Shown here piece by piece: positions 46,261-57,916 of a stretch of 64,000 nucleotides of DNA. Where the stretch lies: assembly GCA_029207755.1 (NCBI GenBank), contig JARCOQ010000584.1, forward strand, positions 1 through 64,000, read 5' to 3'. A model generated the notes under the pieces. The model did not search any database. It had not been told where the DNA came from and saw nothing but the letters and a program-made list of their open reading frames with translations. The stretch's first letter is position 1. Every line of letters begins with the position of its first letter. Both the position numbers and the translations under genes were made by a program. This DNA comes from Chamaea fasciata. Its lineage: Eukaryota; Chordata; Aves; Passeriformes; Sylviidae.

Positions 46261-49200
46261 ATGTCAGTTTGTAGGAGGCCTTTGGCCCTCCAAGGGAAGC
46301 CAGGCTTCCTGCTTGTGGCAGCTTGCATCTGGAAGAAATCCTGTTCCGTTTGGGATTGTAGGTGGCCGAGGCCTGGTGCCCGGCAGAGGGAGTTGGGCAC
46401 AAAGGATGGCCTGTTTCCAGGGGTAAGTAAAGTCGCCTGCCCAGGTGCCTGATGTCAGTTTGTAGCAGGCCTTTGGCCCGCTAAGGGAAACTAGTCTTCC
46501 AGTTTTTGGCAGCTTGCATCTGGAAGAAATCCTGTTCTGTTTGGGATTGTAGGTGGTCGAAGCCAGGTGCCCGGCACAAGGAGTTGGGCACAAATGATGG
46601 CCTGTTTCCAGGGGTAAGTAAAGTCAGCTGCCCAGGTGCCTGATGTCAGTTTGTAGGAGGCCTTTGGCCCTCCAAGAGCAGCCAGGCTTCCGGCTTGTGG
46701 CAGCTTGCATCTTGAAGAAATCCTGTTCCGTTTGGGATCGTAGGTGGCCGAGGCCTGGTGCCTGGCTAAGGGAGTTGGGAACAACGGATGGCCTGTTTCC
46801 AGGGGTAAGTAAAGTCAGCTGCCCAGGTGCCTGATGTCAGTTTGTAGGAGGCCTTTGGCCCTCCAAGGGAAGCAAGTCTTCCAGTTTGTGGCATCTTGCA
46901 TCTGGAAGAAATCCTGTTCCGTTCTGGATTGTAGGTGGCCGAGGCCAGGCGCCCGGCAGAGGGAGTTGGGCACAAATGATGGCCTGTTTCCAGGGGTAAG
47001 TAAAGTCAGCTGCCCAGGTGCCTGATGTCAGTTTGCAGATGGCAATTGTTCCTCCATGGGAAGCCAAGCTTCCAGCTTGTGGCATCTTGCATCTGGAAGA
47101 AATCCTGTTCCGTTCGGGATTGTAGGTGGCCGAGGCTAGGTGCCCGGCAGAGGGAGTTGGGTACAAATGATGGACTGTTTCCAGGGGTAAGTAAAGTCAG
47201 CTGCCCAGGTGCCTGATGTCAGTTTGTAGGAGGCCTTTGGCCCTCCAAGGGAAGCCAGGCTTCCAGCTTGTGGCAGCTTGCATCTGGAAGAAATCCTGTT
47301 CCGTTTGGGATTGTAGGTGGCCGAGGCCTGGTGCCCGGCAGAGGGACTTGGGCACAAATGATGGCCTGTTTCCAGGGGTAAGTAAAGTCAACTGCCCAGG
47401 TGCCTGATGTCAGTTTGTAGGAGGCCTTTGGCCCTTCTAGGGAAACTAGTCTTCCAGTTTGTGGAACCTTGCATCTGGAAGAAATCCTGTTCCATTCGGG
47501 ATTGTAGGTGGCCGAGGCCACGTGCCCGGCAGAGGGAGTTGGGCACAAATGATGGCCTGTTTCCAGGGGTTACTAAAGTCAGCTGCCCAGGCGCCTGGTG
47601 TCAGTTTGTAGGAGGCCTTTGGCCCTCCAAGGGAAGCCAGGCTTCCTGCTTGTGGCAGCTTGCATCTGGAAGAAATCCTGTTCCGTTTGGGATTGTAGGT
47701 GGCCGAGGCCTGGTGCCCGGCAGAGGGAGTTGGGCACAAAGGATGGCCTGTTTCCAGGGGTAAGTAAAGTCGCCTGCCCAGGTGCCTGATGTCAGTTTGT
47801 AGCAGGCCTTTGGCCCGCTAAGGGTAGCTAGTCTTCCAGTTTTTGGCAGCTTGCATCTGGAAGAAATCCTGTTCCGTTCGGGATTGTAGGTGGTCGAGGC
47901 CAGGTGCCCGGCAGAGGGAGTTGGGCACAAATGATGGCCTGTTTTCAGGGGTAAGTAAAGTCAGCTGCCCAGGTGCCTGATGTCAGTTTGCAGATGGCAA
48001 TTGTTCCTCCATGGGAAGCCAGGCTTCCAGCTTGTGGCAGCTTGCATCTGGAAGAAATCCTGTTCCGTTCGGGATTGTAGGTGGCCGAGGCTAGGTGCCC
48101 GGCAGAGGGAGTTGGGCACAAATGATGGCCTGTTTCCAGGGGCAAGTAAAGTCAGCTGCCCAGGTGCCTGATGTCAGTTTGTAGGAGGCCTTTGTCCCTC
48201 CAAGGGAAGCCAGGCTTCCTGCTTGTGGCAGCTTGCATCTGGAAGAAATCCTGTTCCGTTTGGGATTGTAGGTGGCCGAGGCCTGGTGCCCGGCAGAGGG
48301 AGTTGGGCACAAAGGATGGCCTGTTTCCAGGGGTAAGTAAAGTCGCCTGCCCAGGTGCCTGATGTCAGTTTGTAGCAGGCCTTTGGCCCGCTAAGGGAAA
48401 CTAGTCTTCCAGTTTTTGGCAGCTTGCATCTGGAAGAAATCCAGTTCTGTTTGGGATTGTAGGTGGTCGAGGCCAGGTGCCCGGCAGAGGGAGTTGGGCA
48501 CAAATGATGGCCTGTTTTCAGGGGTAAGTAAAGTCAGCTGCCCAGGTGCCTGATGTCAGTTTGCAGATGGCAATTGTTCCTCCATGGGAAGCCAGGCTTC
48601 CAGCTTGTGGCAGCTTGCATCTGGAAGAAATTCTGTTCCGTTCGGGATTGTAGGTGGCCGAGGCTAGGTGCCCGGCAGAGGGAGTTGGGCACAAATGATG
48701 GCCTGTTTCCAGGGGCAAGTAAAGTCAGCTGCCCAGGTGCCTGATGTCAGTTTGTAGGAGGCCTTTGGACCTCCAAGGGAAGCCAGGCTTCCAGCTTGTG
48801 GCAGCTTGCATCTGGTAGAAATCCTGTTCCGTTTGGGATTGTAGGTGGCTGAGGCCTGGTGCCCGGCAGAGGGAGTTGGGCACAAATGATGGCCTGTTTC
48901 CAGGGGTAAGTAAAGTCAGCTGCCCAGGTGCCTGATGTCAGTTTGTAGGAGGCCTTTGGCCCTTCAAGGGAAACTAGTCTTCCAGTTTGTGGCAGCTTGC
49001 ATCTGGAAGAAATCCTGATCCATTCGGGATTGCAGGTGGCCAAGGCCACGTGCCCGGCAGAGGGAGTTGGGCACAAATGATGGCCTGTTTCCAGGGGTAA
49101 GTAAAGTCAGCTGCCCAGGTGGCTGATGTCAGTTTGTAGGAGGCCTTTGGCCCTCCATGGGAAGGTAGTCTTCCAGTTTGTGACAGCATGCATCTGGAAG

Positions 49201-51610
49201 AAATCCTGTTTCGTTTGCGATTGTAGGTGGCCGAGGCCAGGTGCCCGGCAGAGGGAGTTGGGCACAAAGGATGGCCTGTTTCCAGGGGTAAGTAAAGTCA
49301 GCTGCCCAGGTGCCTGATGTCAGTTTGAAGATGGCAATTGTTCCTCCATGGGAAGCCAGGCTTCCAGCTTGTGGCAGCTTGCATCTGGAAGAAATCCTGT
49401 TCCGTTCGGGATTGTAGGTGGCCGAGGCCTGGTGCCCGGCAGAGGGACTTGGGCACAAATGATGGCCTGTTTCCAGGGGTAAGTAAAGTCAGCTGCCCAG
49501 GTGCCTGATGTCAGTTTGTTGCAGGCCTTTGGACCTTCAAGGGAATCTAGTCTTCCAGTTTGTGGCAGCTTGCATCTGGAAGAAATCCTGTTCCATTCGG
49601 GATTGCAGGTGGCCGAGGCCAGGTGCCCGGCAGAGGGAGTTGGGCACAAATGATAGCCTGTTTCCAGGGGTAAGTAAAGTCAGCTGCCCAGGTGCCTGAT
49701 GTCAGTTTGTATGAGGCCTTTGTCCCTCCAAGGGAAGCAAGTCTTCCAGTTTGTGGCAGCTTGCATCTGGAAGAAATCCTGTTCCGTTCGGGATTGTAGG
49801 TGGCCGAGGCCAGGTGCCCGGCAGAGGGAGTTGGGCACAAATGATGGCCTGTTTCCAGGGGTAAGTAAAGTCAGCTGCCCAGGTGCCTGATGTCAGTTTG
49901 CAGATGGCAATTGTTCCTCCATGGGAAGCCAGGCTTCCAGCTTGTGGCAGCTTGCATCTGGAAGAAATCCTGTTCCGTTCGGGATTGTAAGTGGCCGAGG
50001 CTAGGATCCCCGGCAGAGGGAGTTGGGCACAAATGATGGACTGTTTCCAGGGGTAAGTAACGTCAGCGGCCCAGGTGCCTGATGTCAGTTTGTAGGAGGC
50101 CTTTGGCCCTCCATGGGAAGCCAGGCTTCCAGCTTGTGGCAGCTTGCATCTGGAAGAAATCCTGTTCCGTTTGGGATCGTAGGTGGCCGAGGCCTGGTGC
50201 CCGGCAGAGGGAGTTGAGCACAAATGATGGCCTGTTTCCAGGGGTAAGTAAAGTCAGCTGCCCAGGTGCCTGATGTCAGTTTGTAAGAGGCCTTTGGCCC
50301 TTCAAGGGAAACTAGTCTTCCAGTTTGTGGCAGCTTGCATCTGGAAGAAATCCTGATCCATTCGGGATTGCAGGTGGCCAAGGCCACGTGCCCGGCAGAG
50401 GGAGTTGGGCACAAATGATGGCCTGTTTCCAGGGGTAAGTAAAGTCATGCTGCCCAGGTGCCTGATGTCAGTTTGTAGGAGGCCTTTGGCCCTCCAAGAG
50501 CAGCCAGGCTTCTGGCTTGTGGCAGCTTGCATCTTGAAGAAATCCTGTTCCGTTTGGGATCGTAGGTGGCCGAGGCCTGGTGCCTGGCTAAGGGAGTTGG
50601 GAACAACGGATGGCCTGTTTCCAGGGGTAAGTAAAGTCAGCTGCCAAGGTGCCTGATGTCAGTTTGTAGGAGGACTTTGGCCCTCCAAGGGAAGCAAGTC
50701 TTCCAGTTTGTGGCATCTTGCATCTGGAAGAAATCCTGTTCCGTTCTGGATTGTAGGTGGCCGAGGCCAGGTGCCCGGCAGAGGGAGTTGGGCACAAATG
50801 ATGGCCTGTTTCCAGGGGTAAGTAAAGTCAGCTGCCCAGGTGCCTGATGTCAGTTTGCAGATGGCAATTGTTCCTCCATGGGAAGCCAAGCTTCCAGCTT
50901 GTGGCATCTTGCATCTGGAAGAAATCCTGTTCCGTTCGGGATTGTAGGTGGCCGAGGCTAGGTGCCCGGCAGAGGGAGTTGGGTACAAATGATGGACTGT
51001 TTCCAGGGGTAAGTAAAGTCAGCTGCCCAGGTGCCTGATGTCAGTTTGTAGGAGGCCTTTGGCCCTCCAAGGGAAGCCAGGCTTCCAGCTTGTGGCAGCT
51101 TGCATCTGGAAGAAATCCTGTTCCGTTTGGGATTGTAGGTGGCCGAGGCCTGGTGCCCGGCAGAGGGACTTGGGCACAAATGATGGCCTGTTTCCAGGGG
51201 TAAGTAAAGTCAACTGCCCAGGTGCCTGATGTCAGTTTGTAGGAGGCCTTTGGCCCTTCAAGGGAAACTAGTCTTCCAGTTTGTGGCAGCTTGCATCTGG
51301 AAGAAATCCTGATCCGATCGGGATTGCAGGTGGCCAAGGCCACGTGCCCGGCAGAGGGAGTTGGGCACAAATGATGGCCTGTTTCCAGGGGTAAGTAAAG
51401 TCAGCTACCCAGGTGCCTGATGTCAGTTTGTAGGAGGCCTTTGGCCCTCCAAGAGCAGCCAGGCTTCCGGCTTGTGGCAGCTTGCATCTGGAAGAAATCC
51501 TGTTCCGTTTGGGATCGTAGGTGGCCGAGGCCTGGTGCCTGGCTAAGTGACTTGGGAACAAAGGATGGCCTGTTTCCAGGGGTAAGTAAAGTCAGCTGCC
51601 CAGGTGCCTG
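45118..51610 (+). repeat. 43-monomer higher-order repeat, copy 2, first 34 monomers
   Basis: It matches copy 1 at 8,213 bp, shifting to 8,214 bp after an inserted base at about 50446 (agtcatgctgcc). The match holds to the Qe monomer at 51420. At 51611 the Lq monomer differs (atgttctg, and gtaggagg in place of gtaagagg). The following Ee monomer has an extra base (ctttaggccc), so copy 2 is broken there and runs into the 10-mer region. Confidence 0.9.
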
Positions 51611-53330
51611 ATGTCAGTTTGTAGGAGGCCTTTGGCCCTCCAAGGGAAGCAAGTCTTCCAGTTTGTGGCAGCTTGCATCTGGAAGAAATCATGTTCTGTT
51701 CTGGATTGTAGGTGGCAGAGGCCAGGTGCCCGGCAGAGGGAGTTGGGCACAAAGGATGGCCTGTTTCCAGGGGTAAGTAAAGTCAGCTGCCCAGGTGCCT
51801 GATGTCAGTTTGTAGGAGGCCTTTAGGCCCTTCTAGGGAAACTAGTCTTCCAGTTTGTGGAACCTTGCATCTGGAAGAAATCCTGTTCCATTCGGGATTG
51901 TAGGTGGCCGAGGCCAGGTGCCCGGCAGAGGGAGTTGGGCACAAATGATGGCCTGTTTCCAGGGGTTACTAAAGTCAGCTGCCCAGGCGCCTGGTGTCAG
52001 TTTGTAGGAGGCCTTTGGCCCTCCAAGGGAAGCCAGGCTTCCTGCTTGTGGCAGCTTGCATCTGGAAGAAATCCTGTTCCGTTTGGGATTGTAGGTGGCC
52101 GAGGCCTGGTGCCCGGCAGAGGGAGTTGGGCACAAAGGATGGCCTGTTTCCAGGGGTAAGTAAAGTCGCCTGCCCAGGTGCCTGATGTCAGTTTGTAGCA
52201 GGCCTTTGGCCCGCTAAGGGAAACTAGTCTTCCAGTTTTTGGCAGCTTGCATCTGGAAGAAATCCTGTTCTGTTTGGGATTGTAGGTGGTCGAGGCCAGG
52301 TGCCCGGCAGAGGGAGTTGGGCACAAATGATGGCCTGTTTTCAGGGGTAAGTAAAGTCAGCTGCCCAGGTGCCTGATGTCAGTTTGCAGATGGCAATTGT
52401 TCCTCCATAGGAAGCCAGGCTTCCAGCTTGTGGCAGCTTGCATCTGGAAGAAATTCTGTTCCGTTCGGGATTGTAGGTGGCCGAGGCTAGGTGCCCGGCA
52501 GAGGGAGTTGGGCACAAATGATGGCCTGTTTCCAGGGGCAAGTAAAGTCAGCTGCCCAGGTGCCTGATGTCAGTTTGTAGGAGGCCTTTGGACCTCCAAG
52601 GGAAGCCAGGCTTCCAGCTTGTGGCAGCTTGCATCTGGTAGAAATCCTGTTCCGTTTGGGATTGTAGGTGGCTGAGGCCTGGTGCCCGGCAGAGGGAGTT
52701 GGGCACAAATGATGGCCTGTTTCCAGGGGTAAGTAAAGTCAGCTGCCCAGGTGCCTGATGTCAGTTTGTAGGAGGCCTTTGGCCCTTCAAGGGAAACTAG
52801 TCTTCCAGTTTGTGGCAGCTTGCATCTGGAAGAAATCCTGATCCATTCGGGATTGCAGGTGGCCAAGGCCACGTGCCCGGCAGAGGGAGTTGGGCACAAA
52901 TGATGGCCTGTTTCCAGGGGTAAGTAAAGTCAGCTGCCCAGGTGGCTGATGTCAGTTTGTAGGAGGCCTTTGGCCCTCCATGGGAAGGTAGTCTTCCAGT
53001 TTGTGACAGCATGCATCTGGAAGAAATCCTGTTTCGTTTGCGATTGTAGGTGGCCGAGGCCAGGTGCCCGGCAGAGGGAGTTGGGCACAAAGGATGGCCT
53101 GTTTCCAGGGGTAAGTAAAGTCAGCTGCCCAGGTGCCTGATGTCAGTTTGAAGATGGCAATTGTTCCTCCATGGGAAGCCAGGCTTCCAGCTTGTGGCAG
53201 CTTGCATCTGGAAGAAATCCTGTTCCGTTCGGGATTGTAGGTGGCCGAGGCCTGGTGCCCGGCAGAGGGACTTGGGCACAAATGATGGCCTGTTTCCAGG
53301 GGTAAGTAAAGTCAGCTGCCCAGGTGCCTG

Positions 53331-55241
53331 ATGTCAGTTTGTTGCAGGCCTTTGGACCTTCAACGGAATCTAGTCTTCCAGTTTGTGGCAGCTTGCATCT
53401 GGAAGAAATCCTGTTCCGTTCGGGATTGTAGGTGGCCGAGGCCTGGTGCCCGGCAGAGGGACTTGGGCACAAATGATGGCCTGTTTCCAGGGGTAAGTAA
53501 AGTCAGCTGCCCAGGTGCCTGATGTCAGTTTGCAGATGGCAATTGTTCCTCCATGGGAAGCCAAGCTTCCAGCTTGTGGCATCTTGCATCTGGAAGAAAT
53601 CCTGTTCCGTTCGGGATTGTAGGTGGCCGAGGCTAGGTGCCCGGCAGAGGGAGTTGGGTACAAATGATGGACTGTTTCCAGGGGTAAGTAAAGTCAGCTG
53701 CCCAGGTGCCTGATGTCAGTTTGTAGGAGGCCTTTGGCCCTCCAAGGGAAGCCAGGCTTCCAGCTTGTGGCAGCTTGCATCTGGAAGAAATCCTGTTCCG
53801 TTTGGGATTGTAGGTGGCCGAGGCCTGGTGCCCGGCAGAGGGACTTGGGCACAAATGATGGCCTGTTTCCAGGGGTAAGTAAAGTCAACTGCCCAGGTGC
53901 CTGATGTCAGTTTGTAGGAGGCCTTTGGCCCTTCAAGGGAAACTAGTCTTCCAGTTTGTGGCAGCTTGCATCTGGAAGAAATCCTGATCCGATCGGGATT
54001 GCAGGTGGCCAAGGCCACGTGCCCGGCAGAGGGAGTTGGGCACAAATGATGGCCTGTTTCCAGGGGTAAGTAAAGTCAGCTACCCAGGTGCCTGATGTCA
54101 GTTTGTAGGAGGCCTTTGGCCCTCCAAGAGCAGCCAGGCTTCCGGCTTGTGGCAGCTTGCATCTGGAAGAAATCCTGTTCCGTTTGGGATCGTAGGTGGC
54201 CGAGGCCTGGTGCCTGGCTAAGTGACTTGGGAACAAAGGATGGCCTGTTTCCAGGGGTAAGTAAAGTCAGCTGCCCAGGTGCCTGATGTCAGTTTGTAGG
54301 AGGCCTTTGGCCCTCCAAGGGAAGCAAGTCTTCCAGTTTGTGGCAGCTTGCATCTGGAAGAAATCATGTTCTGTTCTGGATTGTAGGTGGCAGAGGCCAG
54401 GTGCCCGGCAGAGGGAGTTGGGCACAAAGGATGGCCTGTTTCCAGGGGTAAGTAAAGTCAGCTGCCCAGGTGCCTGATGTCAGTTTGTAGGAGGCCTTTA
54501 GGCCCTTCTAGGGAAACTAGTCTTCCAGTTTGTGGAACCTTGCATCTGGAAGAAATCCTGTTCCATTCGGGATTGTAGGTGGCCGAGGCCAGGTGCCCGG
54601 CAGAGGGAGTTGGGCACAAATGATGGCCTGTTTCCAGGGGTTACTAAAGTCAGCTGCCCAGGCGCCTGGTGTCAGTTTGTAGGAGGCCTTTGGCCCTCCA
54701 AGGGAAGCCAGGCTTCCTGCTTGTGGCAGCTTGCATCTGGAAGAAATCCTGTTCCGTTTGGGATTGTAGGTGGCCGAGGCCTGGTGCCCGGCAGAGGGAG
54801 TTGGGCACAAAGGATGGCCTGTTTCCAGGGGTAAGTAAAGTCGCCTGCCCAGGTGCCTGATGTCAGTTTGTAGCAGGCCTTTGGCCCGCTAAGGGAAACT
54901 AGTCTTCCAGTTTTTGGCAGCTTGCATCTGGAAGAAATCCTGTTCTGTTTGGGATTGTAGGTGGTCGAGGCCAGGTGCCCGGCAGAGGGAGTTGGGCACA
55001 AATGATGGCCTGTTTTCAGGGGTAAGTAAAGTCAGCTGCCCAGGTGCCTGATGTCAGTTTGCAGATGGCAATTGTTCCTCCATAGGAAGCCAGGCTTCCA
55101 GCTTGTGGCAGCTTGCATCTGGAAGAAATCCTGTTCCGTTCGGGATTGTAGGTGGCCGAGGCCTGGTGCCCGGCAGAGGGACTTGGGCACAAATGATGGC
55201 CTGTTTCCAGGGGTAAGTAAAGTCAGCTGCCCAGGTGCCTG
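53331..55241 (+). repeat. 10-mer tandem duplication (1,911 bp), unit 1
   Basis: Td, Bh, Pg, Vp, Qe, Lq, Ee, Kl, Cp, Mf-hybrid. Unit 2 starts at 55242; landmarks 53331/55242, 54095/56006 and 54286/56197 are all 1,911 bp apart (10 units plus the extra base in the Ee monomer). Td here has tcaacggaatc where others have tcaagggaatc; only these two units carry that change, so the duplication is recent. Confidence 0.9.
55051..55241 (+). repeat. Hybrid Mf monomer joining the two 10-mers
   Basis: The front half has ccataggaagcc, found otherwise only at 52376 and 56962. The back half has gcctggtgcccgg and agggacttggg, as at 53140, rather than ggctaggtgcc with agggagttggg. Its aaatcctg also differs from the aaattctg of 52376 and 56962, which places the switch upstream of about 55127. 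Confidence 0.87.
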
Positions 55242-57152
55242 ATGTCAGTTTGTTGCAGGCCTTTGGACCTTCAACGGAATCTAGTCTTCCAGTTTGTGGC
55301 AGCTTGCATCTGGAAGAAATCCTGTTCCGTTCGGGATTGTAGGTGGCCGAGGCCTGGTGCCCGGCAGAGGGACTTGGGCACAAATGATGGCCTGTTTCCA
55401 GGGGTAAGTAAAGTCAGCTGCCCAGGTGCCTGATGTCAGTTTGCAGATGGCAATTGTTCCTCCATGGGAAGCCAAGCTTCCAGCTTGTGGCATCTTGCAT
55501 CTGGAAGAAATCCTGTTCCGTTCGGGATTGTAGGTGGCCGAGGCTAGGTGCCCGGCAGAGGGAGTTGGGTACAAATGATGGACTGTTTCCAGGGGTAAGT
55601 AAAGTCAGCTGCCCAGGTGCCTGATGTCAGTTTGTAGGAGGCCTTTGGCCCTCCAAGGGAAGCCAGGCTTCCAGCTTGTGGCAGCTTGCATCTGGAAGAA
55701 ATCCTGTTCCGTTTGGGATTGTAGGTGGCCGAGGCCTGGTGCCCGGCAGAGGGACTTGGGCACAAATGATGGCCTGTTTCCAGGGGTAAGTAAAGTCAAC
55801 TGCCCAGGTGCCTGATGTCAGTTTGTAGGAGGCCTTTGGCCCTTCAAGGGAAACTAGTCTTCCAGTTTGTGGCAGCTTGCATCTGGAAGAAATCCTGATC
55901 CGATCGGGATTGCAGGTGGCCAAGGCCACGTGCCCGGCAGAGGGAGTTGGGCACAAATGATGGCCTGTTTCCAGGGGTAAGTAAAGTCAGCTACCCAGGT
56001 GCCTGATGTCAGTTTGTAGGAGGCCTTTGGCCCTCCAAGAGCAGCCAGGCTTCCGGCTTGTGGCAGCTTGCATCTGGAAGAAATCCTGTTCCGTTTGGGA
56101 TCGTAGGTGGCCGAGGCCTGGTGCCTGGCTAAGTGACTTGGGAACAAAGGATGGCCTGTTTCCAGGGGTAAGTAAAGTCAGCTGCCCAGGTGCCTGATGT
56201 CAGTTTGTAGGAGGCCTTTGGCCCTCCAAGGGAAGCAAGTCTTCCAGTTTGTGGCAGCTTGCATCTGGAAGAAATCATGTTCTGTTCTGGATTGTAGGTG
56301 GCAGAGGCCAGGTGCCCGGCAGAGGGAGTTGGGCACAAAGGATGGCCTGTTTCCAGGGGTAAGTAAAGTCAGCTGCCCAGGTGCCTGATGTCAGTTTGTA
56401 GGAGGCCTTTAGGCCCTTCTAGGGAAACTAGTCTTCCAGTTTGTGGAACCTTGCATCTGGAAGAAATCCTGTTCCATTCGGGATTGTAGGTGGCCGAGGC
56501 CAGGTGCCCGGCAGAGGGAGTTGGGCACAAATGATGGCCTGTTTCCAGGGGTTACTAAAGTCAGCTGCCCAGGCGCCTGGTGTCAGTTTGTAGGAGGCCT
56601 TTGGCCCTCCAAGGGAAGCCAGGCTTCCTGCTTGTGGCAGCTTGCATCTGGAAGAAATCCTGTTCCGTTTGGGATTGTAGGTGGCCGAGGCCTGGTGCCC
56701 GGCAGAGGGAGTTGGGCACAAAGGATGGCCTGTTTCCAGGGGTAAGTAAAGTCGCCTGCCCAGGTGCCTGATGTCAGTTTGTAGCAGGCCTTTGGCCCGC
56801 TAAGGGAAACTAGTCTTCCAGTTTTTGGCAGCTTGCATCTGGAAGAAATCCTGTTCTGTTTGGGATTGTAGGTGGTCGAGGCCAGGTGCCCGGCAGAGGG
56901 AGTTGGGCACAAATGATGGCCTGTTTTCAGGGGTAAGTAAAGTCAGCTGCCCAGGTGCCTGATGTCAGTTTGCAGATGGCAATTGTTCCTCCATAGGAAG
57001 CCAGGCTTCCAGCTTGTGGCAGCTTGCATCTGGAAGAAATTCTGTTCAGTTCGGGATTGTAGGTGGCCGAGGCTAGGTGCCCGGCAGAGGGAGTTGGGCA
57101 CAAATGATGGCCTGTTTCCAGGGGCAAGTAAAGTCAGCTGCCCAGGTGCCTG
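55242..57152 (+). repeat. 10-mer tandem duplication, unit 2
   Basis: The same nine leading monomers as unit 1, including tcaacggaatc and the extra base in Ee. The tenth monomer (56962) is a non-hybrid Mf with ccataggaagcc and a private ttcagttcgg near 57046. It then continues Pg, Vm, Ns, Mf, Td as at 52567-53330. Confidence 0.9.
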
Positions 57153-57916
57153 ATGTCAGTTTGTAGGAGGCCTTTGGACCTCCAAGGGAAGCCAGGCTTC
57201 CAGCTTGTGGCAGCTTGCATCTGGTAGAAATCCTGTTCCGTTTGGGATTGTAGGTGGCTGAGGCCTGGTGCCCGGCAGAGGGAGTTGGGCACAAATGATG
57301 GCCTGTTTCCAGGGGTAAGTAAAGTCAGCTGCCCAGGTGCCTGATGTCAGTTTGTAGGAGGCCTTTGGCCCTTCAAGGGAAACTAGTCTTCCAGTTTGTG
57401 GCAGCTTGCATCTGGAAGAAATCCTGATCCATTCGGGATTGCAGGTGGCCAAGGCCACGTGCCCGGCAGAGGGAGTTGGGCACAAATGATGGCCTGTTTC
57501 CAGGGGTAAGTAAAGTCAGCTGCCCAGGTGGCTGATGTCAGTTTGTAGGAGGCCTTTGGCCCTCCATGGGAAGGTAGTCTTCCAGTTTGTGACAGCATGC
57601 ATCTGGAAGAAATCCTGTTTCGTTTGCGATTGTAGGTGGCCGAGGCCAGGTGCCCGGCAGAGGGAGTTGGGCACAAAGGATGGCCTGTTTCCAGGGGTAA
57701 GTAAAGTCAGCTGCCCAGGTGCCTGATGTCAGTTTGAAGATGGCAATTGTTCCTCCATGGGAAGCCAGGCTTCCAGCTTGTGGCAGCTTGCATCTGGAAG
57801 AAATCCTGTTCCGTTCGGGATTGTAGGTGGCCGAGGCCTGGTGCCCGGCAGAGGGACTTGGGCACAAATGATGGCCTGTTTCCAGGGGTAAGTAAAGTCA
57901 GCTGCCCAGGTGCCTG

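Larger units (their letters stand above)
49508..57916 (+). repeat. About 8.4-kb (44-mer) unit, full copy
   Basis: Td at 49508 and Td at 57917 begin matching runs: Td, Nr-like, Mf(BamHI), Fr-like, Vm, Qe, Aq, Bh, Pg, Vp, Qe, Lq, Ee, Kl. Offsets are 8,409 bp (49508/57917, 50082/58491), then 8,408 bp (50465/58873, 50847/59255). The unit overlaps 43-mer copy 2 and contains the 10-mer duplication, which accounts for its altered length. Confidence 0.85.
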
